A stretch of 64,000 nucleotides of DNA from Dicaeum eximium (GCA_013396995.1 VWZP01008292.1:338742-402741), one strand, 5' to 3'. Counted from the stretch's first letter, positions 23,056 to 37,634 are shown. Notes: a model not told the origin generated them from the letters alone. Numbers and translations: made by a program.

Positions 23056-26000
23056 ACTATAATTTCCCATTCCTTTGGGATACATTTCTCACATGGGCTG
23101 CACATGTTTCATAAATTCAATTGTGTTGGAGGTTCTCCTTATTCTGAGAAATTTGTGTGGTCTGCAAACCACCAACACAAGCAAGAGTTCAAAAGGCTTC
23201 AGTAGAATACAGTCTGCTCTAGCACAGTAGATACACAGGTCAACAGACATCCAAGTAGTGCACCTAAGTTGGTACTTACTACTGTGTGTGCTATTTAGAC
23301 AGACCTGAGAGATTAATTGCCTTTTAGTCTCACTCTGTTGAAGCACGAATACTGTCTACAATTTTAATTCAGAAGAAGACAACTATTATCCATTCAGTCC
23401 TGCACGAATCTGTAATGAAACAGTTAAATGGCAAATCCCACAAGTATTTCTAGCAATCAGTATTTATGAGAAAACACTATATTGTTGGAATCAAAATTGT
23501 CATTGAAACAAAACTTTTTCTTAAGCCCAATGTCTAGTATGCATTTTAAGTTCATTTGAATTTTTTTTCCGCAGCTTGATGGAGTTGACTCTTGACAAGG
23601 AACAGTTAAAGACTCTACAATATAAAATAGTGGAGCTCTTACTAGGTTCAAGGCATTGAGAAAACAAGAGAGATCTACATGACAGTGAGCCAGGATGGCC
23701 TCAAGGGATATGGATTTGAGTTCTGATATTGCTGATGACCTGTATTATAGACATGGTAATTTTTCACTTCCGGTTTTATCTGGTTTGCTCATCTTTCACG
23801 TATTTGCAGAAGACAATTTTTGCTACACATTTGTAGTCAAACACAATGCAGTCCTCCTTCACTCTTGGATGTCTGCTAGTCAGATTCCCTGCTGCAAACC
23901 AAATAACACAGTGTTTTCCTAAACTTTCCTGCAGAATATCTTTACACACTTTGTACTTTCATGAAATTAGTAAGAATTAGTCAGCTGAAGTCAGTGGGAA
24001 GTGTCTTTTCTAGCAGAGGAGGTGAGTCCTTACTCTTTGAGTCTTGTCACATTGCTACTTACTGAGCAGTGGTTCCTTGCACAGCTGTTCACCTAATGAC
24101 TCACAGATTCCAAGATACAAGAGTCTTGTTCTTGCCCATGCACGTGCCATCCTGTCCATTTCTATTGATTCACTTCCAGGCTGAGGGCAGTCTAAGTGAC
24201 TGGCCCAGCAGGATAAATTACTCAGCAGAAAAGCTGGGCGGTCTTCTCCTAGGTTAGGGTTCTATCCAGAAGAGTCCAGATGTCACGTGTGTAGTGTAGG
24301 AGCAGGGGAGGGGAGAAGAGAGGCCAGGCGAGGGTCACACTTCCTCTTTGTTGGCCACCATAGGATACCAGGTTTGCTCAGTCGTCCATGGAGCCACAGC
24401 TTAATAAACTATTAAATTGTCTCCAGTTGTGTATTGGAGGCCTGGAATATTCTAAAACTCTGGGCTGGCCCAATGTCTTTCTGAATTCATGCAGTGTGAT
24501 CACTTACTTCATTTAACAAAGGATTTAATTCAAGTGGTGTGTCCCCAATATATCTTTGTTAACAATGGTACAGATTAGTAAACATACTTCACTGTTGGAG
24601 CGATGACTGTCTTCCAACATGGAAGGGAGGGAGCAGCCTGTTTTGGCATTCTAGGAAACTCTTTTCATTTCATCAACAGACTTTGTTTTGCATAGCTGCA
24701 TAACATGAGACAAAGTTGAACTAACGGTCAGGTTTAAGGTTACTACCAAGGATTTCAACTTTTCAGCTACAGGGGAAAAGGTCTTGCATTTTTTTCATCA
24801 CAATCTCTGTCGAAAATTCTGTTTGAATCTGCCTAGGAATAATTACTGTTTCCTAAACCAGTAAGTTCTTCCAACAAATACAAAGAGCTGCCTGGAGTTC
24901 TGACACCATGCAGATCTGTTTTGTTGTTTGTTTATCTTGGTAAACCAGGAGTTTTGTTACACTAGGATGCATATTTTGGCTTTTGAAATGCAGCAAGGAG
25001 CACAGGAAATTATATATGCTGACAAATGGATTCTGAACTTTTGTTAGGAGGAAACAATTTCAGACCCTCCACTCGGAAAACTCCACCCATCTTATATGGT
25101 GTTTTAACCACTAGCTGCTTAATGACTTACATATTATGAAGCACATGCATGTTTTATCTTAGAATAGATTCTTATATTCAACCCTGCTTGTACACAAAAT
25201 TTCATGGATTTCACGGAATAAAAATCACTTTGGTAAATGTTTCAGAAAAAACCCTACTGTATTGCATTCTTTGTTCTTTCAACATAAAAAACTCTTCTCC
25301 CACTACGTAACAGAAACACTGCTATTAACTGATGCTTCAAAGCAATGATGATGATTTCCATTATATATATCATGTGGGTCTCTCCCTGTAGCATCTTGTA
25401 GTAAGGAGAGAGTCTTTCTCAAACAGGCTTAACATACATTCTTAATATCTGTTTTTCTTGAAGCAATTTAAAGATGAAGGACAAGGCACTGCCAAGCTCA
25501 GTGGAACAGAAGATTTGCTCTCGTGGGTGAGGGACAGTCAGGAAGGTCGGTGTCTCAGGGCTGGGATTTCCCATCCATGCTGCATACACTTGGCTGGGCC
25601 ACTGACCATTGTTTCAAGTGAAATGCTGTGCTGGCTCCCATGCAAAGTGATTTTTTTTCTATGTCACATTTACAGAACAAGCTCTTCTGACAATATCTGG
25701 GATACTGGCTCATTGTGGCTTCTGTGAATACAGGGGAAATTCCTGGCATATTCCAGGACCAAGACATTTGAAGGCCCCTCAGTGATGGAAAATGGGACTG
25801 AACCTTTCTTGAAGGTACACAAACTGTGAATCTGAGAATAAAATTTACTTTCCACTGTGGGAAAAAAAAAATAGTGCTGTCTTGGCTTTCTGCATGGTCT
25901 TTTCTTTAGGGCAATGTATATTGCACGCATTTTTGTAATACAGTAAAAGTATGGAGTGATAGTGTCTGACATGAAGCTGTTGTTCCTTCAAGTTTTCCTT

Positions 26001-26068
26001 ACTCTGGAGTTCCTGGTTTATTAAGGAAGCTGTACCAACCAGGGCACCCCTTCTAACATTAGACTGTG
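23056..26068. other. AT-rich intergenic stretch, no gene seen
   Basis: No exon, RNA gene or repeat family recognised. Frames on both strands stay below 100 codons and have no distinctive composition. Confidence 0.55.
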
Positions 26069-26284
<216 letters not shown>

Positions 26285-29200
26285 GAATGCATCAAGTGTT
26301 TTGGGACTGAGGCTTTTAGGGAAGATGTATTAACTTAATTTAGCCAATCTTCTTCTATTACAGCATTGACTTTGTCTCTTTGGAATATTCTTTGCTATAC
26401 TCCAAGGAGAGAAACATCTATGAAAGAAATGAAGAAAACAGTAGAATAATGGATAAACAGTCTAAAATTTTGGCTTTAGAACATCATGGCTTATTTAATC
26501 TCCCCTCTAACTATCTGCTCTCTCTCCTCACATGTCAGGTAAACTCTCAGGGTTACATATGTCATCTGGTTTTGGGGTGTTAATCTCCTAGGACAAAGAG
26601 GTGAAATATATATACTATAATACACTGATAAATATAATGGTTGGCTGGTGAAGTTCAATTAATTATTAAAAAAGATTAAAACTAGAATCACTCTATTGTA
26701 AGAATGACACTTCCATGGAACATAGGTATCTCCTTATATAAAGGTGGAGCTGCCTCTTGACTTGTTTCCTACTTCCAGATTTCCTTTTTAACCATGGCAG
26801 GAAGACTGGGATTGTGACAATAGGAAGGGGAAACACAGAAGAACAGTTAGTAGCAGTAAGTTTTCTCATGTTTAGAAATAGCCTCTGTGTGCAAAAACAA
26901 TTGCCAGCAGCTTTCAGCAATTTCAGTGATGGGTTTTGTTTTCTCAAACCTGACCACCCCCTGTTCATCAGTCTTTTCACATGCATCAGTCATGAGTCTG
27001 AGTCTCTCAGCATTGCCATGCTGAGCTGTCATTAATCAGTCTGCACTTTGGAAACTGCTCATGAATCTGCTTATGGCACAGCTTAGGCAGCAGGGACCAG
27101 CTCTGAATCAGCTTATTATAAGTACGTAAGTAACAGAGGGTCAAGTCTGATGTACACTCACTAGGAGTGGTATGTATACTCTTATCTGGTGTCTGAAGTC
27201 AGATGCAAGTTTTAAATTATTTTTTATGCCTTATAACATCAATATAAGCTACTATGCAAGCAGTGGGGAACAGCATAGTTCTGGTGTGAAAACACATAGC
27301 TAATATTTGAGAGCAGTGCTCAAATTCCAGCATCATTACACTGTGAAATTCTAAGTTACAATTTTCTGTCATTAAACCTCTTCTATGGGTGGTGAAAGCT
27401 GAACAGCAGTGAAGACTCAAACCATTGTGTGAACCATGCTACGCCAGGATAAAGTCAAACAATGGAATAGTAAACACATCCAAGTCCCATCTGTGTTACA
27501 GTGTCCACCAGTGGGAGTGCAACTGCACCGTGGGATCCTGAATTGCAAGTCCTTTTATTTGAGGTTTAGTTGCAGTAACCTTTGCTGCTTCAACTATTTG
27601 CACTAATGGGGGTAAGGTGCTTGAGTGCAACTGCTTTTGCTTTTGAAGAGGGTGCCTCATCCTGCATCCCTTTGGTGCTGGGGACTGGGTGGAAGGTTTG
27701 CTGTGTCTGCAGGGAATCTGTCTGCTTTCACCTGTAATCAAAAGACTGAGGTACCACACCCAGGCCCCGATGAGAGCTGTCTTCCTTCAGTGCAGCAGAC
27801 CCCAGGGAGGTGTGGATGGAGTTCCTGAGTACCAGGTGGGAGAGAGGTGAGAGAGGTTATATCCAAACTAACCTGGTCTGTTACAAAGTTTTGGGCATGC
27901 TCTGACTTTGATTAATGAACTGTTCTGCCCCAAATATTTCCTGGATGTCTACATTACTATTTTCAATTGTGCTAACTCAAACAAACCAGCAATCAATTAA
28001 CTAGAATTACAAAACTCTAGGCTAAACAAAGCCGTCGTGAAGAAACTGGCTTTCAGCCCAGTATCTGCTGATGATGGGATATGAAACAGTCTATTGATTC
28101 TGCAGCTCTCGAATTCTTGTTCAAAAGTAAAAACAATGCTATTTGCCTTTTCAATAGGGAGAAAAAAAATTTCCCATTTTATTCAGTACCTCCACTTAGA
28201 AAAGGCAAACTACATTACTGAGCCAATTTTTAGAAGGTTGTACAGAAAGAAGTGCTTCCAGCACATTAAGAAAACTTCAGCTTACAGTTATGCAAACTCT
28301 AGAAGAAAGGCAAGAACACTAAATTTTAAATAAGATTTATATGTCCACCTGTCAAAAATGCTGTGCAAACTTTTTGAGGTATCTTTATCTTTCATTGAGA
28401 ATGCAATTTGAGAAGACAAAACAGCTCTTTCAAGTTTTTGTGCTGGTGACTGTCAAGTTTATTGCTAATACTGTGATATTTAGTGCTTTTCATCTGGCTT
28501 CAGATGACAGAACCCTAAAACATGAAGATCTCAGCTTCTAATAATCATGCTTTGGGGGAAAAACGTGGAAACTTGAAACAAACACACACAAATGGCTTAA
28601 ATGAGAGGACAAGCAACAACAACTGAAAACATTACTTTTCTAAACATTACTTTTCTAAACCTCTTCTTTTTAATTAATTCTCTGCTCTGGAGGAGCAATT
28701 TCGTGGTTTTTCAATATGTGAGGGTTGCCAATACAAAAAGCATGTGGTAATTGTAAAAGCAATAACCAGTCCAGCTGCATTCCCTGTGCAGAAACTGAGA
28801 GGGACAACAAGGCATAAATAGTGGTGTCACCGCCACTCTTTGTCTCAGTTAAGGAGTATTATTATTCTAAACACAAAACAAACTATTGCTTGGGCTCCAA
28901 CTGAAAGTTTCAAAGCCTCATAAATCTGCCAGGTCAAAGCCAATTTTCATTGGAATTTTGGAAGGGAACTTTTTGAGAGAACTATCCAGAGCTAATTTGA
29001 ATCTCCTTTTACTACTAGTTTTTACAGCCTTGTCCAAACCCAAGTGTTCTCCAAATGGTAGAATACAAATTTTCCTCTGATTCACCTCATTCTATGTATG
29101 CCTATAGCTCAGCACTAGTCCACTACAGCAAACAAAAGCAGAACATCTATGATGAATATACATTTTCATGAGAGTCGCTGGCTCCAAAACACAAAGAGGA

Positions 29201-31449
29201 AGGTTTTGATTTTTTTTTAATAAAAAATGAAAAATCTTTCCATGAGAGCTCAGCAGACATCTGAGGCAATTTTCAGAAAAGTCTACTCAAAAGGAAGGAT
29301 GTGTGTATGTGCTTACTCTCTGATTGCCCTTCCAAGAATAAATTTTTTCCACTACTTTTTCTGCTTTGTAGTATCTTCCCAGGTGGAGAGGCCAGCCTTC
29401 CCAAAAGGGAGAGGGGACAGGTCAGAAATGATGGTGTTTTTCCTCCCTTTTCTTAACAAATTTCTTTTCTGTCAGTACCCTCCTGCTATAATACTTAATT
29501 GTCTTAATGCATTGTGTTCTACACAGCAGAACAGTGTTTTCTAGACTCAGTATTTTATCATTATAATATATGGTGTTATATGTTTGCTAATATGCAAAAG
29601 ATAAAAGATGAGCAATATAAGATAAAATTGGAGCTCTCTTTCTTTCTAAGGATATTTATTCCATATTCATGGTTATAACATGAAATTATGTTCTCCTCCT
29701 ATGCAAAAAAAATTGGCTCCAAGTGTCAATGAATGCATGATAGAATAGACATAATTAGTCCAAGATCCCCAGAAAGAACTGCAAAAATGAGAAAAGTGGC
29801 AAAAGGGTAGGTTGTAGAGTGAGAGAGATTGATCAAGATATTGTGAGAAAATTCTCTTTTTTCCCCCACTTGCTAAATCTTTTGCTCCAGACAGGGACAT
29901 CTGATTTTAACAAACATTTGGATTAATTTTTTTTTTGGTGGAAGCATACAATAGGCCCATACCATACACTTAGCCAGTCAAAACACTTGGTCTTGGGCCT
30001 AAAGAAAGGCAGCATAAAAGTGTGGGGGTTTTTTCAATTAAAAGAAAGAAGGAAGTAAAAAGGACTACTTTACATAGTTCAAGTGATTAGGGTAGAACAG
30101 AAAAATATTCTGCCTCTAACGTGGATTTAAATAAAGACGTTTCTTTGCTTGTTAACTACTGTCAAAAGGGACCTCATTCTGGGAAACTTGCTGAAAAAGG
30201 TTTTTCTTTGTATACTGTGCATATCAGCTGCCTGGTAGACAAAGAAAGATTCTTTGTGATTCTCTTGTTTTTACACACAAAAGCAAAAAACAGTGTCTGC
30301 ATCTATAGGTATTGTTTTCCGGTGAAACAGTTTTATGTCATACCAGTCGGGTCCATAAGATTCAGAAAAATAATTGTACTATTGTTGGCCATAATAACAT
30401 GTTGTGATTAAAACAGATCTTCACTCTGCAGGTCAAAACCAACTATATAGGCTTGTGAGCATTTTTAGCTTTTTGCTTCTCTGTTTTGCCCAAGATTGAC
30501 TCTGTACTTCTGGACTTCTTGCTCTACCAGGATATCTCTTAACCTTATTAACATAGGCTCTTATTAAAGGAATTCCTCTAGGAATGTCAAAATAGATAGT
30601 TACTAACTATCAAAGCAAATTCAGGCTTCAGACACAAGTGCTTCTTGCTTTTTTTATGCCTTGATATTGTGCAAGCTATAGCAGTGTCTTGTAGGTGAAA
30701 AGAAATATGCAGCTGGAGGGTGTCAGAGCTTTTTCCAGCAGTATCCTTGTCAATAAAACAGCCTGAAACTTTGTTTATAGCTTTGGCAAAGCCATCATAG
30801 GCTGAATTAGTCAGAGCAGCAAAGCTATCTGCTCACCAGTAGGGAATCTTCATATTACAAACTTTTTATATAAACCTCATGAGGTTTAATAGGAATTACT
30901 TTATACACTAGTAAAATCTATAGATTTTTACAGACCCTAGACCTTGTTTTTACTCTTTCCAACACTTTGCAAAACTGAGTTCCTCTGGCTCCTAGGCTCT
31001 TCTGTCTTAGCTTTCTCCCAGATGCTGCTGCTAAACATTCAGCATGCATGGGTGAGTCTGCAGACTTGGCTGGAAGGCAACAGAAGTCCAGGGCTCAGGA
31101 ATATTGCTGCCTTTCACTGTCTCTCTCAGTGAACTTCCCAGAGTGACTGCTCCTCTTGTTTAGCCAGTAGTGTGGTTATGATCCCATCAAATAATTGAGC
31201 AAGAATGCAATTCCGTGGTACAGTTTACAAATCTTCAGGAAGATTGGTATTTTCAATCTGTTTCAAATTTTTGGACCCCTTTAAAGTGAATCTAAGTCCA
31301 CTGAAGCAAACTTTCTTTTCTCAGTTATCTTTCCAGGTCTCCTAGTAGTAGACCACATGTTAAAGACCACCGATCTAGAAATAGAGACCTCCCTTCCAGC
31401 TGAAATTTAAGCTACATTTCCTCAAAGGTTGAGAACACTCTCAACATCA
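26285..31449. other. AT-rich intergenic stretch, no gene seen
   Basis: Nothing gene-like was found. A tandem 15-bp duplication at about 28630-28660 is listed separately. Several frames near 100 codons (for example 29227-29544 plus and 30121-30411 plus) show no domain and are not flanked by convincing splice sites. Confidence 0.55.
28630..28660. repeat. Tandem duplication, 15-bp unit
   Basis: The unit attacttttctaaac is repeated twice in direct succession, with aac preceding the first copy. It is a recent-looking slippage duplication in non-coding DNA. Confidence 0.88.
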
Positions 31450-31563
31450 CCTAGATTGTAAATTCCCTGTTATAGGGACCTTTTCCTTCTTTTTTACAAA
31501 CAGTGCATTCAGTTCATTGGTCACTGTGCTTTGTGAGCATTATTGCATTATAAATAATAAATG
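31450..31563 (+). mobile_element. Old L2/MIR-like retroposon tail
   Basis: The order 'ctagattgtaaattccctg', 'tatagggacctt', a T-rich spacer, 'acaaacagtgcat', 'tcattgg' and the end 'ttataaataataaatggc' resembles the 3' tail shared by old amniote L2/MIR-type elements: an AGA-TTGTAAGCTCC block, a CAGGGACC block, an ACAGTGCCT block, then AATAAAT. It is highly diverged and short. The family assignment is by memory of the consensus order, so an L2-like origin is likelier than the exact subfamily. Confidence 0.5.
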
Positions 31564-34500
31564 GCACTTTTATCTGAGGGTCCTCTAAAATATCACTCTG
31601 TAAGAAGGTTTCTCATCACTGGATTTGGAATATTTGGAAATTATTACTGTTACATTCTCAGAAGCAGGATGTGTTTCATGATGGTTGGTAGACAAGAGGT
31701 ATGATGTAAACACTGTCATACCTGACTGAGTTTTTGTGGTTGCACCCTAACTTGTACAGCTTTCATGAGAGAAGCGAAGACTCAAAGGAAACATGGGAGT
31801 TTCATGGAGCACAATTACAGTTGTTTATTCAATTATTAGCCAGTCCTGAAATGACTCACAACACAGCTGCTCAGATTTACAGGCAGTTAACAGACTTAAG
31901 TGTTTGTTGGCTTTTTTGTTCAAAGTGATGTAGTGGGACACTGTCCTGGGAGAGATATACCACAAAGTTGAAGGCTTGAGGAAACAGAATAGATTTTTGT
32001 CTCTTTCTTATATCAGCTGCTTTGTCAATGGCTGTGAGAAAGACACTATGAAAGTGATTTTATCTGTCATATCTCGAGATAGCAGAGTAATCTAGTAACA
32101 GTATTCAGTGAAAGTTGGGCACTATTGTCTCTGAGATGCTCTGAAAATTATGGGATTCTCTGATCTGCTTTTTCCAAATAGTCCAAGAGACTTTATTTGG
32201 TAGCTCTTTCATCTCTAATAATAATACAGTGTGCTGGCTGCTTGACTGGTGAATTTTTTTTCAAAACAGATAATTGACAGTCAGTCATGCCTCAGAATAA
32301 TTTGGAACCGTTTTGGTTACATTAACATTCAAATTTCATACTTTTTATATAGAGAATAGCTTTGTGAACAGAGATAAAATAACCAGTAAGTATAGGCCAT
32401 GTCATGTCATATAAACAAATATTTACAAAATGCGCAACACATTGCCTTTTCTAAATGATATTGTTTCTGATTTTAATTTGGGGTTGATCTCCTGTACCGG
32501 ACTTCTACATTAAATAACAGGAATTAACAACACTGACTATAATACCTTCGGATTTTTGGGTTTTCTTTTTTACTTTTGTTTTTAATTTTCTTCTATTTTT
32601 CTGCCTTCCATTAGTTCACTGAGGTATGTCTTCTGCTCTTAATCTCCTTTGTCTGAGGTTGAGGTATCATCTTTTTTCCTACTTCTGTTTAAAGTATTTT
32701 GTATTTTTATACTGCTATACACAACAATTAAAAATCAAAAGCATCTATCCCTACTGTAGGTAGCAGGATTTGTAAAAACTATAAGAGATTCTCTGTCTTT
32801 TTGTCAATGACAGATCTTCATTTTAGGGCTTGCATACTTCTCCTGGACAGACACTGACCGAGGTCAATGCAAGTTCCCATTTGGAGGTTAACAGCCTCCA
32901 TTGTGACAAGTCCTGGCAAAGCTTTAGACTTCATTTTCTACTGCCCTGTCTGCACTCATGTAGACAGGTGCAGAATGAAACCGCAGCAAGTTTGTTACAT
33001 CTTTGATCTGTCTTGATAGGATCTGAAATATCACCTTCCCTCAACAAGTCTGCAGTGGCTGAGAGGGAGTTTTTGAGTGTTACTCAAACTTCCTGAGCGT
33101 TGTGATGAATTATGCCCGCTGCCCATGATCTGGTTGGCTTTTGCCACTCATAGAATTTTCTAAGAGAGGGGAAAATCTTTTGCTGTGGTAGTATCTTAGA
33201 GCAGCATGGGATGCAGCTTTGATGAGGATTGGGATGGCTGAACAGTGGCTGAACAGTTATCTGATAGCTGATTTGGACTGTGTGTTGCATTAGGCAGCGA
33301 TACAGCAAAGGAGATTACAGTCCTCTGAGCTCCTTCTTGGAAATTTGCCCCTTGGGATCGTCTCTGATCCATGCCCAGAGAGCTGCCCTCGCAATCTTCC
33401 TGCTCTGGGTCCTCACTCTCTGATGGAGAGCAAACCAGACTAAATGCAAGGAAGAAACCAGGGGTAGTTGTGATTGAGAAAAATACTCCAGGGACTAGAT
33501 GGTGCTCTTGGAGAAGTTAGGGGCTGAATTTAGTTTATTGCCTAAAAAAAAGCACATTTATTACTTATTACTCAAAGGGTAGTTTAAAACAATTAGTCTA
33601 ATTGTTGTGGAGCATTGTGCTTTAAAAGCTACAGCTGAAAGTAAGGAACCACAAGATTTCCATGTAAGTAGTAAAAGTTTTTTTTTAAATAACCTAGATG
33701 AGTCAAAAGAAACCAGTGGTTATATGTTTGAATGAGTTTCCTTGAAGTTGGAGTCCTGTAATCAGATGAGCTCATCTGCCATCTGAGCAATCTGTATTAG
33801 CAGTGTTGCAAAGTGTTGCAAAGCAGCAGTGTTGCTGCTTAAAGCAAGTCTAATACACTCCTTATTGTGCTCTGAAGACCTTGGACTTGATCCTGCTTTT
33901 TTGTACATGTAGAATCACCACAAAGCATGCAGCAAGAAAAAACCCTTTAAGATCATGATCTTGCAACTCCTAAATAAAACTCACAAGACGAAGACCTTCT
34001 TGTGACGTCTTAATACTCTTTTTGTGAATAATCAATTTAAGCCAAAAAGAGGCAGCTGAATTTTGAGAAACAAGCACCTCCTGTATTGCCAGTAAGGCTG
34101 TTTGCTCTGCAAACAACTAAACAGAGAAGAGGAAGTGGCTAGGATCCTGCTCCAGATTGATTTTGAGCTTTTGACTGTCCTGTCCAGAGAAAATGGGGTA
34201 AGCATCTTCCATCTGGAGGGGTTGCAATGGTTCATCCTTAACTGGTGGCTTTGTTATGAGGAGCATGGAACTAGTGGGCACTTCTTCTAGAGCAAGATGG
34301 CTGAAGGGCAAAGTTTGAAATTAACAGCTCATTTCCAGCCTTATAACCTAAAACACTCCAAAGAAAATTTAATTGGGAAGATGTGCCCTTGTAGGACTGA
34401 AACATGGCTTTTGTTTACAAGGGTGGAGATGCAAATGTTTTCAGGAATAATGTTTTTTCAGAGGAAAAGCTTTCTGGAAAGGAACAGATGGGAAATGTAG

Positions 34501-35343
34501 ACAGCTATTATTTATCACAATGAAAAAAGCATCATGGTGGAGGTTGTGCTTAAGAATCAAGACTTGTAAGGAATTTGAGACCTGAGCTGACAACATAATT
34601 GCACTAGCTTTTGAATTTACCAGAAGCCTATTTCATGAAAACTGCAGCTGGTATCCGTGCTTTTTTTATGAAATACAGTTGCATTTGTGGAAGATCCAAG
34701 CAGTGCTGCTATGTGGAAAAGCAAATAATCTCAAAGATGTTTACATCTGCATGGAAATATTCCCAGACAAAGGAGTCAAACCCTCTCCCTAGAAAGATTA
34801 AATTCAGTCAATTCCTTCTGTACAATATTTTTCTTTTCTTATGTTGACAGTCTTCATACTTGTAACTGCTAAACTTCATCCTCTTACTCCCATTCTTTAT
34901 GCACACTTTGTTTCCCAAGGCAAGTGGCATACAAAGTCATCTTGTATTTAAAGTACTTCCACTTAAACTTTACAGTAAGATTGCGAGTAAGATATTTTGA
35001 ACTTTGTGATTAAATGTTTTAGCAGCTGTTGCTGTAAAGACTTAAATATGCTTCTAATTTTTTTTCACATAGGTATCTCATCAACTTGGAGGTAATTGAA
35101 TACCTACAGGATAAAGGCATAAAGTAGGTATGATAGCATTTTATTTTATATTAATTATTTTACTGGAACATATAATAGTAATGGTTGTGTACTCCTTGGC
35201 ATTAGTGTACATAAAAGAGCACAGCTGTAAAAACCCCCTACACTTAATAATACTGCTTTGCAAAGTAAATGAGAGTACCTGTGCCTGCCACTTAAATTCT
35301 ATTGTCAGTGGAATAATTAATTTGGACACAAGGCAAGGAGCGC
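31564..35343. other. AT-rich intergenic stretch, no gene seen
   Basis: No gene was seen. An 11-bp perfect tandem duplication (ggctgaacagt twice) occurs at about 33236-33258, and a gtgttgcaaa-containing duplication at about 33801-33835. No transposon family was recognised. Confidence 0.55.
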
Positions 35344-35383
35344 ATTATTATTATTATTGTTGTTGTTGTTGTTGTTGTTGTTG

Positions 35384-35420
<37 letters not shown>

Positions 35421-35492
35421 ATTGTTGTTGTTGTTGTTATTGTTATTGTTATTGTTATTGTTATTGTTATTGTTATTGTTATTATTGCTGCT
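35344..35492. repeat. Compound microsatellite (ATT)n-(GTT)n-(ATTGTT)n
   Basis: The array begins with about five ATT units, passes into about 25 GTT units broken once at about 35384, then changes to a regular ATTGTT hexamer for about 45 bp before ending in ATT units. Frame translation gives runs of Cys, Val and Ile and makes a spurious frame of about 149 codons. The change of unit shows point mutation followed by expansion of a higher-order hexamer. Confidence 0.97.
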
Positions 35493-37363
35493 GACTGGGG
35501 AGTGCTCAGGTTAATATTACATCTGTTTTCCATGCTTTACACCTTTGTGCATGGCATGGATGCAGCAGTTTTCTCCTAGAGACCCTCCCTCTCACCAAAC
35601 AATCAATTCTGGGATGTGCTTTTTTCTTTTAACTGTGTGTGTGGGGTGTCTTTACAAGTAGCAGCTTTCTGTTATTGTAGGGACGAGTGTTTTTCCCCCC
35701 AGATTCCAACTCAGAAGAGATAAACTCGTGCTTCTCCTCTAGTGAATGCTGAAATTCACCATCAGTCAGCAAAACTGAAGTGACAGTGATTTCTGTACAT
35801 TTAAAGGCATTGGTTACAGTTTTGCTGAGTCACAGTCAGAATGAGGAAAACATTAACACAGCAACTGGTGCAGTTCAGAGCTGACGTAAAGAAAGCCTGT
35901 GATGTTTGAAAACATAGTACAAACTTATTGGTAGACCTGCTGATATAAGCAGACCTAGAAGGAAAATAATGTTAGGTTATAGATGCCCAATGTAGTGAGC
36001 AAATCACTTTCAAGTAGTACATGAAGGGAAGTCCTGGCCACCACCTTGAAAGACACCAACTCATTAGAGGTGCAAGTTCCTGACTGCCAGCACAGCAGGA
36101 GAGATGGAGGTGAAGAGCTGGCAGATGGAGCTGGATCCCACCTTATGTGTGGGGGAAGGTGGGAATCCTGTAGTGTGAGATATGAGACATGCTGTGAGAG
36201 TGAGCAGAAAAAGATGTGTGTCAAAAAAGGTGGAGCTGGGGGGTACAGAGACTTGCTTCTTGCCTGTGCACAGGAATGCTGCCGAGGTGACTGACAATAA
36301 CTGGTGCTCCCCCTCTGCCACCGACCTTCTGGTGCACAGGCAAAACCCAGGAGAAAGGTTCAACTGCCTGCAGCTTCCTTGTCACTCGTGCCCTTCTACC
36401 AATAGTCAGGTGAATTACCTTCAAAGACAGTAACTCCCACAATTTGTCCATATATCTAATTCCTCTAAAAATGGGTGGTTCTTCAGATACACTATTTTGT
36501 GTTACAGTGTTGTAAAGCTTGACCTTTAAACCTTTCTCATTCTTTCTGCAACAATAATCTTACATTATCAGTCAGTTGCCTTCAAACTCAGGGTATTTTG
36601 TCAGTCCACTGTAATGTTATTTTTAGCACAAGCAAACAGAAACCAGACAGACTCATGATCAGTCCTTTGGGGAAATGGAGGTAGAAGGATGAAGAGAGAG
36701 GAAGAGACTTCTCCTCTTGAAGATTTTTCCTGTTAGTCACAGCACTGAGGCAAAACAAACTCCATATGGAACAGATCATGTAAGGCCTTTAAAACATATT
36801 TGGAGAGACTGTACAGTTTCTTAAAGGAACTTGGAATAGTCTGTGGTTTGGGGGTTTTGCTGTATTTCCCATTTGGGGACGTGTGTGCATTTTCATTTGT
36901 TTTAATTTGGACCAAGTTGAATGCATCAAGCAGTAGTTTGTTTTATTACCATCTTTCAAAGATCTATTCATAAAGGAAAAACATTCCCTGATTCCCCAAC
37001 TGGGAGTTACAAATGCTTCTCTCCCAGTAGTTTCATCAGAGAAGTTTTGCTGCTTTTTTTTTCTTTTTTTTTTCTTCTTTTTTTTTTCTATTGACTTGCA
37101 AATGAAGGCTAACTTTTTGTTCCCAGCACAAGGCCAGAGTGTAGTGTGCTGAGGCAAGGATGTGTGCTCAGCTGGATGCTGAATTGAGACATGGAGTAGC
37201 TATGTAGTGCAGGAGATCACAACCAGTGGGCTGATTTTAGTGGAGCTACTAAATCTCATCTGAAATTGATCTTTTTTCACTTTCCCCCTGTCAAGCAACT
37301 TTTTAGAATACCATTCCAGAGTATTAACTGTGGAGTCCAGCCTTCTGTGATCTGCCTTTCCTG
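35493..37363. other. Intergenic stretch with pyrimidine tract, no gene seen
   Basis: No exon recognised. A polypyrimidine tract (T runs broken by C) lies at about 37050-37090, mirrored as Lys/Arg codons on the minus strand. The 36.0-36.45 kb part is richer in GC and has several overlapping short frames on both strands, but none looks protein-like. Confidence 0.5.
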
Positions 37364-37634
37364 CCTGATAGGACAGGGATGGTTCACAAGGAAATGGGAG
37401 TGGAGTGAGATCCACCTTTTGCTGATAAGGTTCTTCACGCAGAGCATGGTTGGGCACTGGAACAGAGTCCCCAGGGAAGTGGTTACAGCACCAGCCTGAC
37501 AGAGTTCAAGGAGCATTTGGACAACTGTCTCAGGCACAGGGTGGAGTTCCTGGGGCTGTGCTCTGCAGGACAGGACTTGGACTTCATGATCCTTGAGAGT
37601 CCCTTCTGACTCAGAATAATCTGTGATTCTATGA
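37364..37634 (+). mobile_element. CR1 LINE, 5'-truncated 3' end
   Basis: The segment carries, in order, 'gataggacagggatgg' (about 37367), 'ggttcttcacgcagagca' (about 37428), 'ttgggcactggaacag' (about 37450), 'acagagttcaaggagc' (about 37500), 'ggacttggacttcatgatcc' (about 37571) and the terminal 'ctgtgattctatga' (37621-37634). This is the avian CR1 3' UTR order. It is truncated to about 270 bp and clearly diverged. It lies about 900 bp upstream of the CpG-island promoter in the same orientation. Confidence 0.93.

Noticed and set aside
35130..35579. 149-codon plus-strand frame with Cys/Val/Ile runs
   Set aside because: It is created by the GTT/ATT microsatellite, which has no stop in that frame.
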